Source: Bacillus sp. FJAT-28004 (GTDB taxonomy: Bacteria > Bacillota > Bacilli > Paenibacillales > Paenibacillaceae). From it: a stretch of DNA of 64,000 nt. The notes beneath the pieces are model-generated. The model did not search any database. It saw only the letters and a program-made list of their open reading frames with translations, and had not been told where the DNA came from. A program made the position numbers and the translations under genes. Where the stretch lies: the NCBI RefSeq assembly GCF_001280845.1, contig NZ_LGHP01000001.1, positions 1,760,435 through 1,824,434 of the forward strand. Direction: 5' to 3'. Positions 25,972 through 36,774 of this stretch are shown in pieces; position 1 is the stretch's first letter; every line of letters starts with the position of its first letter.

Positions 25972-28410
25972 ATGACTCAAGAACAGCAATTTCACGGCTA
26001 TAACCCACTTGTTGTCGAGCCGAAATGGCAGCAATTCTGGGATAAAAACAAAACGTTCCAAACGACAGAGGATGCGGAAAAACCAAAGTTTTATGCATTA
26101 GATATGTTTCCTTATCCATCAGGAGCAGGCTTGCATGTAGGGCATCCAGAAGGTTATACAGCTACAGATATCGTGTCTCGCTACAAAAGAATGAAGGGCT
26201 ACAACGTTCTTCATCCGATGGGCTGGGATGCGTTCGGATTGCCTGCGGAGCAGCATGCGCTTGATACAGGACAGCACCCGCGTGATATTACATTTGTAAA
26301 CATAGATAATTTCCGCAGACAAATAAAATCGCTTGGTTTCTCATACGATTGGGATCGTGAGATTAGTACGACGGATCCTGAATATTATAAATGGACGCAA
26401 TGGATTTTTATCCAATTGTACAATAGAGGACTCGCATATGTAGCCGAAGTATCGGTTAACTGGTGTGAAGCTCTTGGAACAGTGCTTGCCAATGAAGAGG
26501 TCATTAACGGCCTGAGTGAGCGGGGCAATCATCCGGTTGTTCGCAAGCCAATGCGCCAATGGATTTTGAGAATTACGGAATACGCAGATCGCTTATTGGA
26601 TGATTTGGAAGAGCTTGATTGGTCGGAGAGCATTAAAGATATGCAGCGCAACTGGATTGGGAAATCGAAAGGCGCTGAGGTTACCTTTGAGATAGACGGT
26701 CATGATTCCGCATTAGTCGTATTTACGACTCGTCCAGATACATTGTTTGGCGCGACTTACTGTGTATTGGCACCGGAGCATGAGCTTGTTGCACAAATCG
26801 TGACAGCGGAGCAAAAAGCAGCCGTTGAAGCCTATCAAGTGGCAGCTGCCCGCAAAAGCGACCTTGAGAGAACGGATTTGGCTAAAGACAAATCTGGCGT
26901 ATTCACAGGCGCTTACGCGATCAACCCGGTTAACGGCGTAAAAACGCAAATCTGGATTGCAGATTATGTACTCGCTGGTTATGGAACGGGCGCTATTATG
27001 GCGGTTCCAGGTCATGATGCTCGTGACTGGGAGTTTGCTAAGCAATTCGAATTGCCAATCGTTGAAGTCGTGCAGGGCGGAGATGTTTCGAAGGAAGCTT
27101 ATGCAGGCGACGGGAAACATATCAATTCTGAATTCTTGAACGGCTTGACGAATGAGGAAGCCATTGCGAAGATGATTGAGCATCTGGATGAATCGGGCAA
27201 AGGCAAAGGGAAAGTAACGTACCGTTTGCGCGATTGGCTGTTCAGCCGTCAACGCTACTGGGGTGAGCCGATTCCGATCCTTCACTTGGAGGATGGAACG
27301 ATGAAGACAGTTCCTGAGGATCAGCTGCCGCTTCTGCTGCCTGATGTTGATGCGATCAAACCTTCAGGAACAGGTGAATCCCCGCTTGCGAACGTGACGG
27401 AATGGGTCAATACAATCGATCCTGAAACAGGCATGAAGGCAAGACGCGAGACAAATACGATGCCGCAATGGGCAGGCAGCTGCTGGTACTACTTGCGCTT
27501 CATCGATCCTAAAAACGATAAGCAGCTTTGTTCGCCAGAGAAGCAAAAGCAATGGCTTCCGGTTGACCTTTACATCGGCGGCGCTGAGCATGCTGTGCTT
27601 CATTTGCTTTACGCTCGTTTCTGGCACAAGGTGCTTTATGATATCGGCGTTGTAGATACGAAGGAGCCGTTCCACAAGCTTGTCAATCAAGGCATGATCC
27701 TTGGAAACAACAATGAAAAAATGTCCAAATCACGTGGAAATGTCATTAATCCTGATGATATCGTAAACGAGTTTGGCGCAGATACGCTTCGTATGTACGA
27801 AATGTTTATGGGTCCTCTTGAAGCGACGAAACCTTGGAACACGAATGGCGTTGAAGGAACATACCGTTTCCTTAGCCGTGTATGGCGTTTGTTCGTAAAT
27901 GAGGATGGCAGCCTGAATGCCAAAATCGGAGATGGCGAAACAAGTGATGCATTCAAACGCACATGGCATCGTTCAATCAAGAAGATTACAGAAGATTATG
28001 AGGGTCTGCGCTTCAACACCGTAATCAGTCAACTGATGATTTTTGTCAACGAAGCATACAAAACAGAAGTTCTTCCGCAGGCAGCAATGGAGCAATTCGT
28101 TCAATTGATATCTCCAATTGCGCCGCATATCGCGGAAGAGCTGTGGGAGAAACTTGGTCGTACGGATTCACTTACCTACGCGGCATTCCCAACGTTCGAG
28201 GAAGCTTGGACGGTTGATCAAGAAGTTGAGATCGTCGTACAAGTTAACGGTAAAATCGCAGATCGTGTTTCCATTGCAGCTGATATGGATGTTGCAGAGA
28301 TGGAGAGCTTAGCGAAAGAGCTTGAGAAAGTGCAAGAGCTTATTTCCGGCAAAACGATCCGCAAAGTCATTGCTGTAAAAGGCAAACTAGTCAACATCGT
28401 TGCAGGTTAA
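25972..28410 (+). CDS. leuS: Leucyl-tRNA synthetase
   Basis: Charges tRNA-Leu, with an editing domain. 812 aa, class Ia. The HIGH-type motif is HVGHPEGY, the KMSKS loop is [11 protein letters not shown], and the CP1 editing domain carries [12 protein letters not shown] and the Asp-bearing VPGHDARDW. The C-terminal anticodon-binding region ends [18 protein letters not shown] 25972 follows GAGAGAGGA; the in-frame codon at 25927 lies within the leader. Regulated by the T-box leader upstream. Confidence 0.97.
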   Translation: MTQEQQFHGYNPLVVEPKWQQFWDKNKTFQTTEDAEKPKFYALDMFPYPSGAGLHVGHPEGYTATDIVSRYKRMKGYNVLHPMGWDAFGLPAEQHALDTGQHPRDITFVNIDNFRRQIKSLGFSYDWDREISTTDPEYYKWTQWIFIQLYNRGLAYVAEVSVNWCEALGTVLANEEVINGLSERGNHPVVRKPMRQWILRITEYADRLLDDLEELDWSESIKDMQRNWIGKSKGAEVTFEIDGHDSALVVFTTRPDTLFGATYCVLAPEHELVAQIVTAEQKAAVEAYQVAAARKSDLERTDLAKDKSGVFTGAYAINPVNGVKTQIWIADYVLAGYGTGAIMAVPGHDARDWEFAKQFELPIVEVVQGGDVSKEAYAGDGKHINSEFLNGLTNEEAIAKMIEHLDESGKGKGKVTYRLRDWLFSRQRYWGEPIPILHLEDGTMKTVPEDQLPLLLPDVDAIKPSGTGESPLANVTEWVNTIDPETGMKARRETNTMPQWAGSCWYYLRFIDPKNDKQLCSPEKQKQWLPVDLYIGGAEHAVLHLLYARFWHKVLYDIGVVDTKEPFHKLVNQGMILGNNNEKMSKSRGNVINPDDIVNEFGADTLRMYEMFMGPLEATKPWNTNGVEGTYRFLSRVWRLFVNEDGSLNAKIGDGETSDAFKRTWHRSIKKITEDYEGLRFNTVISQLMIFVNEAYKTEVLPQAAMEQFVQLISPIAPHIAEELWEKLGRTDSLTYAAFPTFEEAWTVDQEVEIVVQVNGKIADRVSIAADMDVAEMESLAKELEKVQELISGKTIRKVIAVKGKLVNIVAG

Positions 28411-28419
28411 GACAAACAG

Positions 28420-28470
28420 AAGAGGTGAGCGGGCTTTAGCTGAAGAACAGCTATTGACCGTTCACCTCTT
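28420..28470. terminator. Hairpin between leuS and comER
   Basis: A long stem (AAGAGGTGA.CGG with imperfect complement, plus an inner TAGCTG/CAGCTA pair) lies between the convergent genes and overlaps the comER stop. T-tails are weak on both sides. Confidence 0.6.
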
Positions 28471-29290
28471 TGCCTATAAAAGCGGTCGAGACCTTGACCA
28501 CATCTTCATCGAACTTAGCATGAGTCGTACGGATGAGCTGATTGAATACGCCTTCTGTCTCGCGGCGCAGCAGGTTTAGTGCTTGGGCTGTAATCCCGCC
28601 AGGGACGGCAACTCTCTCTTGCACCTCTGCTGGTGTAAGTCCACCTTCGGTCAGCAGCAAGCCTGTTCCGAGCAGCATAGCGCTTGCTACCCGAAGAGCT
28701 TCCTCTCGGCTAATGCCCGTTTCTTCAACAGCTGCATCAACAAATTGCTCGAGCAGGAAGGAGATAAAGGCAGGTCCGCAGCTTGAAAGATCGGATACGA
28801 TGCGCGTATAGCTTTCATCTATTCGCAGCGGCTGGCTGATATGGGATAATAAGTCCTCCAGCTGAGCCTTATCATTTTCATCAATCGTTTCACCATAAAT
28901 GCAAAGCGATGCTCCGCTCCACACATAATTTGTAATGCTTGGAATAACCTTGGCCACCTTGCAATTGAGTTCCCCTTCAAGATGAGAGATAAGCACTGGA
29001 CTCGTTATAGAGATGACAATTTGATTGGGCCTAACGCTCGACCTCAAATCGTCGACCACAGTTTTGAACTCCGAGGGCTTCACACACAAAAAAATGATAT
29101 CGCAGCCGCAGGCAGCCGCAGCATTCGTATATTCGGCTCTCATGCCGGAATAACGGTTGGCCAAAGCTTGCGCTTTTGCAAAGGTGCGGTTACTGATGGC
29201 AATTTGTTTTGGAGATAATGCACCTGATGCTATCAAAGCTTCAATGAGCAGGCTTCCCATTGTGCCCGTCCCGATAAATCCGACATTCAT
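28451..29290 (-). CDS. comER: ComER, P5C-reductase-like late competence protein
   Basis: 279 aa, NAD(P)-binding family related to pyrroline-5-carboxylate reductase (ProC). The N-terminus MNVGFIGTGTMGSLLIEALI is the Rossmann fold; AMLLGTGLLL and the C-terminal SGITAQAL-like region (VPGGITAQALNLL) match ProC. Divergent from comEA, exactly as comER is in Bacillus. There it is not essential for competence and may be a true ProC paralogue. ATG 29290 follows TAGGAGGG; the longer frame up to 29398 lacks a site. The gene ends within a hairpin. Confidence 0.85.
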   Translation of the reverse strand: MNVGFIGTGTMGSLLIEALIASGALSPKQIAISNRTFAKAQALANRYSGMRAEYTNAAAACGCDIIFLCVKPSEFKTVVDDLRSSVRPNQIVISITSPVLISHLEGELNCKVAKVIPSITNYVWSGASLCIYGETIDENDKAQLEDLLSHISQPLRIDESYTRIVSDLSSCGPAFISFLLEQFVDAAVEETGISREEALRVASAMLLGTGLLLTEGGLTPAEVQERVAVPGGITAQALNLLRRETEGVFNQLIRTTHAKFDEDVVKVSTAFIGKEVNGQ

Positions 29291-29485
29291 GCTGAACCCT
29301 CCTATAGGTTTGGCGCGCACAGCCAGCTTCAAATAATAGACAAGGCCATATGCGAACAAATCCCGAGTCAAAGACTTTTGTATCTTTAGCCGTTTCATGT
29401 GCTCTCTTACCTTATTCCGCAGGACTTGTTTTATATGTCACCAATTACCAACTATTTTGTCACTTTCAAAGGGGGATGGGATGAG

Positions 29486-30034
29486 GTGAAAGCTTCAGCT
29501 GGTACAATTTCTGGCAAGGTCATTTTATTTGCTTCTATATTAATCCTAACGGCTGCGGTATTGTTGGCAGCTGCTTTTATGGAGCCTAAACAGACGGAAA
29601 CAGGAGAGTGGGTTCCATTAAACGAAGCTGTGAAAACGGCGATAACCTCGCTTGATGCGACGAATGCAGGCGAAGGAGTCGCTCAGAACAAGAGTGATAA
29701 ACAAGCGATTTCAGAAAAGCAGCTAGATGCACAAGCTACGAGCGTGGCTAAAAATACAGTGCCGGATGAGACAGGCGCTTCAACAGCGCCAATGACATCT
29801 GCATTACCCGTAACTGATTCAGATATAGGATATGCTGGGAAACTTGATATCAACCGGGCTACTGCAGCGGAACTCGATGATTTAAAAGGGATCGGGCCAT
29901 CCAAAGCGCAAGCTATTATTGATGATAGAGAAAAAAACGGGAAATATGCTTCAGCGAATGATCTGCTCCGTGTCAAGGGAATTGGAGAAAAACTAGTGCA
30001 GGGAATAGAAGATAGCATTGTAGCTCGTCCATAA
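29486..30034 (+). CDS. comEA: ComEA, DNA receptor for competence (HhH)
   Basis: Membrane-anchored DNA-binding protein that hands incoming DNA to the ComEC pore. 182 aa from GTG 29486 (site AAGGGGG about 10 nt before); an ATG at 29435 is possible. An N-terminal transmembrane helix (VILFASILILTAAVLLAAAF) is followed by an extracellular, Gln/Ala/Thr-rich linker and a C-terminal helix-hairpin-helix pair (LDINRATAAELDDLKGIGPS; LRVKGIGEKLVQGI). A clear SLBB (oligomerisation) domain as in Bacillus ComEA is not evident in the linker. Confidence 0.87.
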   Translation: MKASAGTISGKVILFASILILTAAVLLAAAFMEPKQTETGEWVPLNEAVKTAITSLDATNAGEGVAQNKSDKQAISEKQLDAQATSVAKNTVPDETGASTAPMTSALPVTDSDIGYAGKLDINRATAAELDDLKGIGPSKAQAIIDDREKNGKYASANDLLRVKGIGEKLVQGIEDSIVARP

Positions 30035-30091
30035 TTGTGAGAGAATGGAAAGAAGCGGGCATTTACACTTCCGTTTGCCATTATCTATTAA

Positions 30092-31405
<1,314 letters not shown>

Positions 31406-31558
31406 AGCCTTAGCGTCCTCTGGATGCTGAAGCAGCGTTGACGGAGAAATATAAGATAAGTAGGAGCAAAAGTTATACTTTCTTATATTTCAACAAATTT
31501 AACGATAAATAAATACAACTAGATCATCAGATGCAGCATGAGAGAGGAAGTTGAAGTT

Positions 31559-32089
31559 ATGAACACCCAAACGAAGGATAGCGACCGCAAGGACTGGGAC
31601 ACGTATTTTATGGATATTGCTTATATGGTTTCGACGCGTTCGCGTTGTCCGCGCAGGCATGTTGGAGCTGTTCTTGTACAAGGAAAAAAACTGCTCGGTA
31701 CAGCATATAACGGAGCGCCAATGGGCGTGCAGGACTGTCTTGAGGCAGGCTGCATGATTTCGGAGGAAGTTGAGATGAAGCAGGTCGACGGCAAGGAGCA
31801 GCTATTCAAGAAGCAGCGATGTATCCGAACGATACATGCAGAGCAAAACTTGCTGCTGTTCACGGATCGTACCGATCGCGAAGGATCAACCGTATATGTT
31901 ACCGATCAGCCTTGCTGGACTTGCGCCAACATGCTTGCGAACAGCGGAGTTATCGAAATCGTCTATCATCGCAGTTATCCTAAAGACAGTGAAAAGGTGA
32001 TTCATCTGATGGCCCAGAAAGGTATTGTTTTCCGTCGTTTGGATCATTTCGAACCACCTGCTCAGGCGCATATGGATGTAACATCATAG
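31559..32089 (+). CDS. comEB: ComEB, dCMP deaminase-like
   Basis: Deoxycytidylate deaminase, 176 aa, converting dCMP to dUMP for thymidylate synthesis. Zinc motifs: IHAEQNLL (HAE) and QPCWTCANML (PCxxC). The N-terminal CPRRHVGAVLV is typical. ATG 31559 follows GAGAGGAAG by 9 nt; the ATG at 31538 lies before the site. The name reflects its place in the comE operon, not a proven role in DNA uptake. Confidence 0.92.
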   Translation: MNTQTKDSDRKDWDTYFMDIAYMVSTRSRCPRRHVGAVLVQGKKLLGTAYNGAPMGVQDCLEAGCMISEEVEMKQVDGKEQLFKKQRCIRTIHAEQNLLLFTDRTDREGSTVYVTDQPCWTCANMLANSGVIEIVYHRSYPKDSEKVIHLMAQKGIVFRRLDHFEPPAQAHMDVTS

Positions 32090-32119
32090 CGCAGCTTATA
32101 GAATAGTAGAACTGAGGAG

Positions 32120-32165
32120 GAACCTCTGATTGCATCTTTAGATGCGTCAGGGGTTCTTTTTTTGT
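32120..32165 (+). terminator. Terminator between comEB and comEC
   Basis: A long, bulged stem (GAACC...GCATC with complement) around a TTTA loop followed by seven Ts. It would separate comEC from the upstream genes or act as a strong attenuator. Confidence 0.88.
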
Positions 32166-32196
32166 TTTGAGGATTAGTGAAATGGGGGAGCTATAG

Positions 32197-34782
32197 GTGA
32201 ATCGACGTCCATTGATTTGGTTTGCGATCTGCTGGGTGTTCGGGAGCGCCGCTGCTGCAGGTTTGAACAGCAGCGGCGTTTGGCTTGCGGCGGGAGCGGG
32301 TATACTGCTGGCAGCCGCCGCAGTGCTGTGCAGCCAAGCGACGTGGCAGCTTGCGGCGGCTTGTACTTTGGCAGTGTGCCTAGCCGCTGGAGAACGGTTA
32401 TGGGCAGATGCCCGTAACGTGACTGAGCTGCCAGCACTGCTCGCCGCCGCTGAGGCGGATGGACCGCGAGCTGCGTATGCGGCGGAGGCGGAGGGTGTGA
32501 TTGTGTCGGCGGTGGAGGTCGACGGCGACCGCGCGATGTTTCGCGTGGAGGCGCATAGCATCCACGCCCAGGGTGAAGCCGCTGCGCAAGAGGTGCGCGA
32601 GCGATTGATCGTGCATGTCCGGCTAGCGGAGCAGCCGGAGCAGGCCATCGCCGCGGCTTGGCAGCGCGGCGACAAAGTGCGCATTGCCGGCGAGCTCACT
32701 CGGCCGGCTGGCGCATCCAATAGCGGCGGGTTTGATTACCGCCGCTATCTCAGCAGCCAGAGAATCCACTGGCTGCTCAAAGTGAAGGGCACCACCGCCG
32801 TAATGCCGGCGCCGGGCCCTAAGTGGACCGCGGCCGCGCTGCTTGGCCGCGTCGACAACGCGCGCGCATGGCTTGGCGCGCGAATGGATGCGCTGTATCC
32901 GTCCTCACAGTCCGGATACATGAAGGGTCTGGTCCTCGGCATTCGCGAGGACCTCGATCCAGAGCAGTTCCAGCAATTTTCAAGGCTTGGTTTAACGCAT
33001 ATTTTAGCTATTTCTGGTCTCCATGTTGCTGTGTTCCTCTATGCGCTAAGCGCCCTACTGCGTTTCGCACGAATTAGCCGCGAACGAATGCTGCTCATTC
33101 TTATGTTCTCCGTTCCATTTTATGTGCTGCTTGCTGGCGCTTCCCCTTCCATTGTTCGCGCCGGACTAATGTCCGTTCTGGGGTTGTTGGCTGCCCGGAT
33201 GGGCAAGCTGAAGGATGGATTGCATCTGCTTGCTGCCGCTGCGGTGCTTATGCTTATTTATAACCCATTCTTTATCCAAGATGTAAGCTTCCAGCTGTCG
33301 TTTATCGTAACGGTTGGCTTAATCGTAGGTGTTCAGCCCGTACGGCAAGCGATGCCAAAGTGGCGGAGAGGAAAACCACTGCTTGATTTGGCAGCTGTTA
33401 CGCTCGTTGCACAGATCGTATCTTTTCCACTAACGATCTATTATTTCAATCAGTTTCATGCGTTGTCTATGCTTGCTAATTTTTTGCTCGTTCCTTTTAT
33501 CAGCTTTGTTGTCATGCCGCTTGGCGCAGTTGCCCTGCTGCTTGCAATACCTTGGGAAGGCGGAGGTAAGCTGCTTGCCTTTTGTTCACATTTTGCGAAT
33601 GAGTGGACTTTTGCCTTTGTCGAGCAGTTATCCGAAATGGATTCGTTAAGAACGATTTGGGCAACACCGCCGCTTTGGTGGGTGTTAGCTTGGCTGCTTA
33701 TATTTGGTGTCATATTCCGTGTTTTACGATTTTGGACAATACGAATCGCAGCGAAGCATGCGGAAGATGCAGCAAACTTAGAGGAAACAGCACCAATAGG
33801 AGCCGTTCATACTTACATAGGGATCAATGAAAGCAACCAAAAGATAAGCATTAGTTTGTATATGCTTATAGGGTTAGCGCTTATTATGCTTTTTTATGCC
33901 TATAAACCAGATTTATTAAGCCATGATGCTGTGGTCAGCTTTATCGATGTCGGTCAAGGGGATGCGGTACATATCCGTACGCCAAGCGGCAAGCATATTT
34001 TGATCGATGGCGGAGGTACAATGACCTATCGCAAGCCGGGTGAAGAGTGGAAGGAGCGGAGCGACCCTTTTGAAATTGGGAAAAAGGTACTTGTACCTTT
34101 ACTAATGAAAAGAGGAGTTCGAGAAATCGATATTCTCGTGATTTCACATTTGGATAGTGATCATATTCGTGGTTTGAAAGCGGTATTGGAGTCCATTCCG
34201 ATACGCAGCATTTGGTGGAACGGAACGGTTAAGGAGGCAGACGATGCGCAGCAGCTTTTAAAGCAAGTACTGGCGCTGCAAATTCCGATGTACAGTGCGG
34301 CTGCGGGCATGAAGCAGCAATTAGATCCAAACACGAAGGTGAGTGTTTTGTGGCCAATTGATGATAAGGAAGGCGTTGTGGAACAGCTTGAGGAACAGAA
34401 TGAAGCAAGTGTCGTGCTCAGTGTTCAACTTTATCAATCCGTCTTCTTGTTTACCGGTGATATTAACGCTGCTGCGGAACGGGCTATCATACGGAATGAA
34501 CAGCAGCAATCCTTAATGGTTCCTAAGCAAGCAACTGTCTCTGTCATGAAGATCGCGCACCATGGCAGTCGTTTTTCTACGAGCTCGGACTGGCTTGATT
34601 ATTGGCAAGCACTTGGAGCGGTAGCTTCAGTAGGCGCAACGAATAGTTATGGTCATCCTAGCCCGGATGTACTATCTAGGTTAAACGATGCCGGAACCGC
34701 TTTGTGGCGAACAGATCGAGATGGCGAGGTACGATTTATTGTAACTAGCCGAGATTTATATACGTATACAATAAAAAATTGA
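32197..34782 (+). CDS. comEC: ComEC/Rec2, competence DNA channel and nuclease-like
   Basis: Polytopic membrane protein through which single-stranded DNA enters the cell. 861 aa: N-terminal membrane helices and OB-fold (DUF4131) region (1-250), the Competence domain (GLTHILAISGLHVAVFLYAL) with about eight helices, and a C-terminal metallo-beta-lactamase domain (FIDVGQGDAVHIRTPSG, VISHLDSDHIRG, IAHHGSRFSTS) that may degrade the opposite strand. GTG 32197, with GGGGGAG 6 nt upstream. The first 700 bp are strikingly GC-rich against the rest of the gene. Confidence 0.93.
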   Translation: MNRRPLIWFAICWVFGSAAAAGLNSSGVWLAAGAGILLAAAAVLCSQATWQLAAACTLAVCLAAGERLWADARNVTELPALLAAAEADGPRAAYAAEAEGVIVSAVEVDGDRAMFRVEAHSIHAQGEAAAQEVRERLIVHVRLAEQPEQAIAAAWQRGDKVRIAGELTRPAGASNSGGFDYRRYLSSQRIHWLLKVKGTTAVMPAPGPKWTAAALLGRVDNARAWLGARMDALYPSSQSGYMKGLVLGIREDLDPEQFQQFSRLGLTHILAISGLHVAVFLYALSALLRFARISRERMLLILMFSVPFYVLLAGASPSIVRAGLMSVLGLLAARMGKLKDGLHLLAAAAVLMLIYNPFFIQDVSFQLSFIVTVGLIVGVQPVRQAMPKWRRGKPLLDLAAVTLVAQIVSFPLTIYYFNQFHALSMLANFLLVPFISFVVMPLGAVALLLAIPWEGGGKLLAFCSHFANEWTFAFVEQLSEMDSLRTIWATPPLWWVLAWLLIFGVIFRVLRFWTIRIAAKHAEDAANLEETAPIGAVHTYIGINESNQKISISLYMLIGLALIMLFYAYKPDLLSHDAVVSFIDVGQGDAVHIRTPSGKHILIDGGGTMTYRKPGEEWKERSDPFEIGKKVLVPLLMKRGVREIDILVISHLDSDHIRGLKAVLESIPIRSIWWNGTVKEADDAQQLLKQVLALQIPMYSAAAGMKQQLDPNTKVSVLWPIDDKEGVVEQLEEQNEASVVLSVQLYQSVFLFTGDINAAAERAIIRNEQQQSLMVPKQATVSVMKIAHHGSRFSTSSDWLDYWQALGAVASVGATNSYGHPSPDVLSRLNDAGTALWRTDRDGEVRFIVTSRDLYTYTIKN

Positions 34783-34852
34783 GCAGAAGTTTAGAAAAAA
34801 ACGGGGACAAGCAGCGATTGATCCGTCTTTATGTACAACAATTCGCATATCA

Positions 34853-34865
34853 AATGATAATCATT
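34853..34865. promoter_or_regulatory. Fur-box-like palindrome
   Basis: AATGATAATCATT is identical to the central 13 bp of the 19-bp Fur box consensus. The flanking triplets do not match, so binding is uncertain. It lies 70 bp after comEC and 300 bp before the sigma gene. Confidence 0.35.
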
Positions 34866-35110
34866 CATACTTAGGAATAAGGCAGTCAAGCTGTTTTCAT
34901 TGGTTCTCGACTACTTTCTATATACGAGTTACTGGAAATTTGGTATCCTTTAATGTGGAGTTTATTTCGATTCTTTCACAGCATAGCGATTATCTGTAAA
35001 TTTGTTATGATTCTTTCCTGCATGAAGCATGGCAGGATGTTCCACTAGGGGACAATCGCTCTGCTTGTTAAAACTTACTAAAAAAAATAAAGTAATTTTT
35101 CTATTTAATC

Positions 35111-35137
35111 TGCAACTTTTACCGCAACCAGTTCGTC
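35111..35137 (+). promoter_or_regulatory. ECF-type promoter of the sigma gene
   Basis: TGCAAC (35111-35116), a 17-bp spacer, CGTC (35134-35137), fitting the ECF sigma pattern (-35 with AAC; -10 CGTC/CGTA). It lies about 30 bp before the start, implying autoregulation. An inverted repeat GCAACCA/TGGTTGC (35124-35148) overlaps the -10. Confidence 0.6.
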
Positions 35138-35169
35138 AGAATGGTTGCAAGAGAGGGGGATCCTTCGTG

Positions 35170-35715
35170 GTGGAGCCGGAGCTTATAAGAGCCGCTCAGT
35201 CGGGAGATCGCGACGCTTTAATTACTCTTTTGCGAGAGATTGAAACACATGTTTATCGGACAGCCTATTATATATTAAATAATGAACAAGATGCCCTTGA
35301 TGCAGCGCAAGAAGCGCTTATTCGCATCTATACAAAAATAGGCTCGTACGAAGAAAAAGCGCAATTCAAAACATGGATTCAGCGTATTGTAACAAACATT
35401 TGCATTGATAAGTTTCGGAGAAATAAACCGACCGTCTCAATAGATGAGCACGACATGGTATTCCACGAGAAACAAAACGTGGAGGACGAGGTAATGTCTG
35501 CTTACGCTGTTAAAGACATTCAAGCCGCAATCGATAAGCTTCCTGAGCATCATCGTGCGGTCGTCGTCCTTCGGTATTTACAGGATTTCTCTTACAATGA
35601 AATTGCAGATTCGCTTGATTTGCCGCTTAATACGGTGAAATCCTATTTATTCAGAGCTAGGCAGCAGCTGCAGACTTTACTCCATGATTATCAGAAAGGT
35701 GGTGTCCGGGGATGA
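35170..35715 (+). CDS. ECF RNA polymerase sigma factor (SigW-like)
   Basis: Alternative sigma factor of about 181 aa: region 2 (LNNEQDALDAAQEALIRIYTK; FKTWIQRIVTNICIDKFRR) and region 4 (LPEHHRAVVVLRYLQDFSYN; EIADSLDLPLNTVKSYLFRA). Two consecutive GTGs at 35167 and 35170 follow AGGGGGA; the second is better spaced. Extension upstream lacks family similarity. The 4-bp overlap with the following zinc-finger anti-sigma gene (ATGA) couples their translation. Likely an envelope-stress regulator, signal unknown. Confidence 0.92.
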   Translation: MEPELIRAAQSGDRDALITLLREIETHVYRTAYYILNNEQDALDAAQEALIRIYTKIGSYEEKAQFKTWIQRIVTNICIDKFRRNKPTVSIDEHDMVFHEKQNVEDEVMSAYAVKDIQAAIDKLPEHHRAVVVLRYLQDFSYNEIADSLDLPLNTVKSYLFRARQQLQTLLHDYQKGGVRG

Positions 35716-36683
35716 ATTGTCAAGAGGTGATGGAATTAATGCAAAGACAGCTAGACGGCGATCTTGATGAAAGCGAGATCGAAGTCTTGATGAATCATAC
35801 TAGACAGTGTCCGGACTGTGCAGCCATGTTCGAGCGGTTAAAACTGTTGTCCGCCGAGCTTACCAGCTTGCCAAAAGTTATGCCGAGCTATAGCTTAGTC
35901 GATGCGATTATGCCTCAATTAGAGCGGATGGAACTGTTTGGTCAACCTGAAGCGGAACCGCCATCAATGGTCAGCAGAACGGAAGCTACAAAACGTCTCA
36001 CGAAGCGAGAACGCCGCTGGCCGTCCATGCGCGTTATGAGCGGTGTGATCGCAGCCGGTATCGTTGCAGGATTATTTATAGTAACGTATAATTCAGGCTC
36101 GATCGGCGATATGAATGCTTCACTATCTACCGCCAAGCAATCGAATAACGCCGCGGCTGATATGATGAACGAAACGCCAGTGGAAATGTCGTATAGAACC
36201 GATAGCGGCACTGGAGACCAAGAAGTTAAGACAGAAACGGCAAAAAAAGGTGATGAATCAGATTCATCAGCATTGCCCACGACAAAAAGCACCGCTCAAA
36301 AACCTTTAACAGCTGACGGAGATAAAGGGATTGCTGGAGAACCTCTAGAAGAAGGTACTACAAAAGGCGATACTTCGAATTCGTCTGGAGGAACGGTTGA
36401 TAACCAAGGCGAGAAGGGTTTTGGCATTCAATCGAGCAGCACTGGAATTGTTTCTCCAGATGGCCTTTATAACGGGAAAGTTGAGAATTTTAAAATTCAA
36501 GTTCTTGCCGCATCTGACCAATCGACTGTATTCACATCGCCGCGCAAAAACGGTGAACTGTTGAATCTAGTCTGGTCGGAGGACAGCACAAAGCTGACCT
36601 ATGAGGTTCATGTTGAACAAGGGGCAATCGAGAAATATGTGATTGATCTTTCTACGCTAACGGAGCAGAAGGCCGGGCATTAA
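35712..36683 (+). CDS. Zinc-finger anti-sigma factor, single-pass membrane
   Basis: 323 aa. Cytoplasmic N-terminus with the zinc-binding anti-sigma motif H29-x3-C33-x2-C36 (NHTRQCPDC) and C3 nearby, then one membrane helix (VMSGVIAAGIVAGLFIVTYN, about residues 105-125). The extracytoplasmic part is a low-complexity Thr/Ser/Glu/Lys-rich stretch and a C-terminal beta region (about 245-323) that may sense the signal. It sequesters the upstream sigma factor until released, usually by regulated proteolysis. The wide low-complexity linker is typical of wall-spanning sensors. Confidence 0.87.
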   Translation: MNCQEVMELMQRQLDGDLDESEIEVLMNHTRQCPDCAAMFERLKLLSAELTSLPKVMPSYSLVDAIMPQLERMELFGQPEAEPPSMVSRTEATKRLTKRERRWPSMRVMSGVIAAGIVAGLFIVTYNSGSIGDMNASLSTAKQSNNAAADMMNETPVEMSYRTDSGTGDQEVKTETAKKGDESDSSALPTTKSTAQKPLTADGDKGIAGEPLEEGTTKGDTSNSSGGTVDNQGEKGFGIQSSSTGIVSPDGLYNGKVENFKIQVLAASDQSTVFTSPRKNGELLNLVWSEDSTKLTYEVHVEQGAIEKYVIDLSTLTEQKAGH

Positions 36684-36736
36684 TTTGAAATTTCCTCCGT
36701 ATTGAGCGTGTTGCGTTCTACAAAACTAGAGGTTAT

Positions 36737-36768
36737 TACGCACAATTATTTGGATTAATGCGTATAAT
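36737..36768 (+). promoter_or_regulatory. Promoter-like element with inverted repeat before holA
   Basis: A TATAAT at 36763-36768 overlaps the right arm of an inverted repeat TACGCA (36737) / TGCGTA (36759). No clear -35 is present. It would drive the structured segment and holA. Confidence 0.4.
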
Positions 36769-36774
36769 GTTAGC

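Larger units (their letters stand above)
34783..35169. other. Intergenic gap, comEC to ECF sigma gene
   Basis: 387 bp with no convincing gene. It holds a 13-bp AT-rich palindrome matching the core of the Fur box at 34853-34865, and an ECF-type promoter at 35111-35137. The open frame that extends the sigma gene upstream to 35029 has no ribosome site. No terminator follows comEC. Confidence 0.7.

Noticed and set aside
26713..27285. 190-aa minus-strand frame inside leuS
   Set aside because: Antisense of a conserved synthetase gene; no start site or similarity.
35029..35169. N-terminal extension of the ECF sigma factor
   Set aside because: Overlaps the ECF promoter and has no similarity to sigma region 1 or 2.
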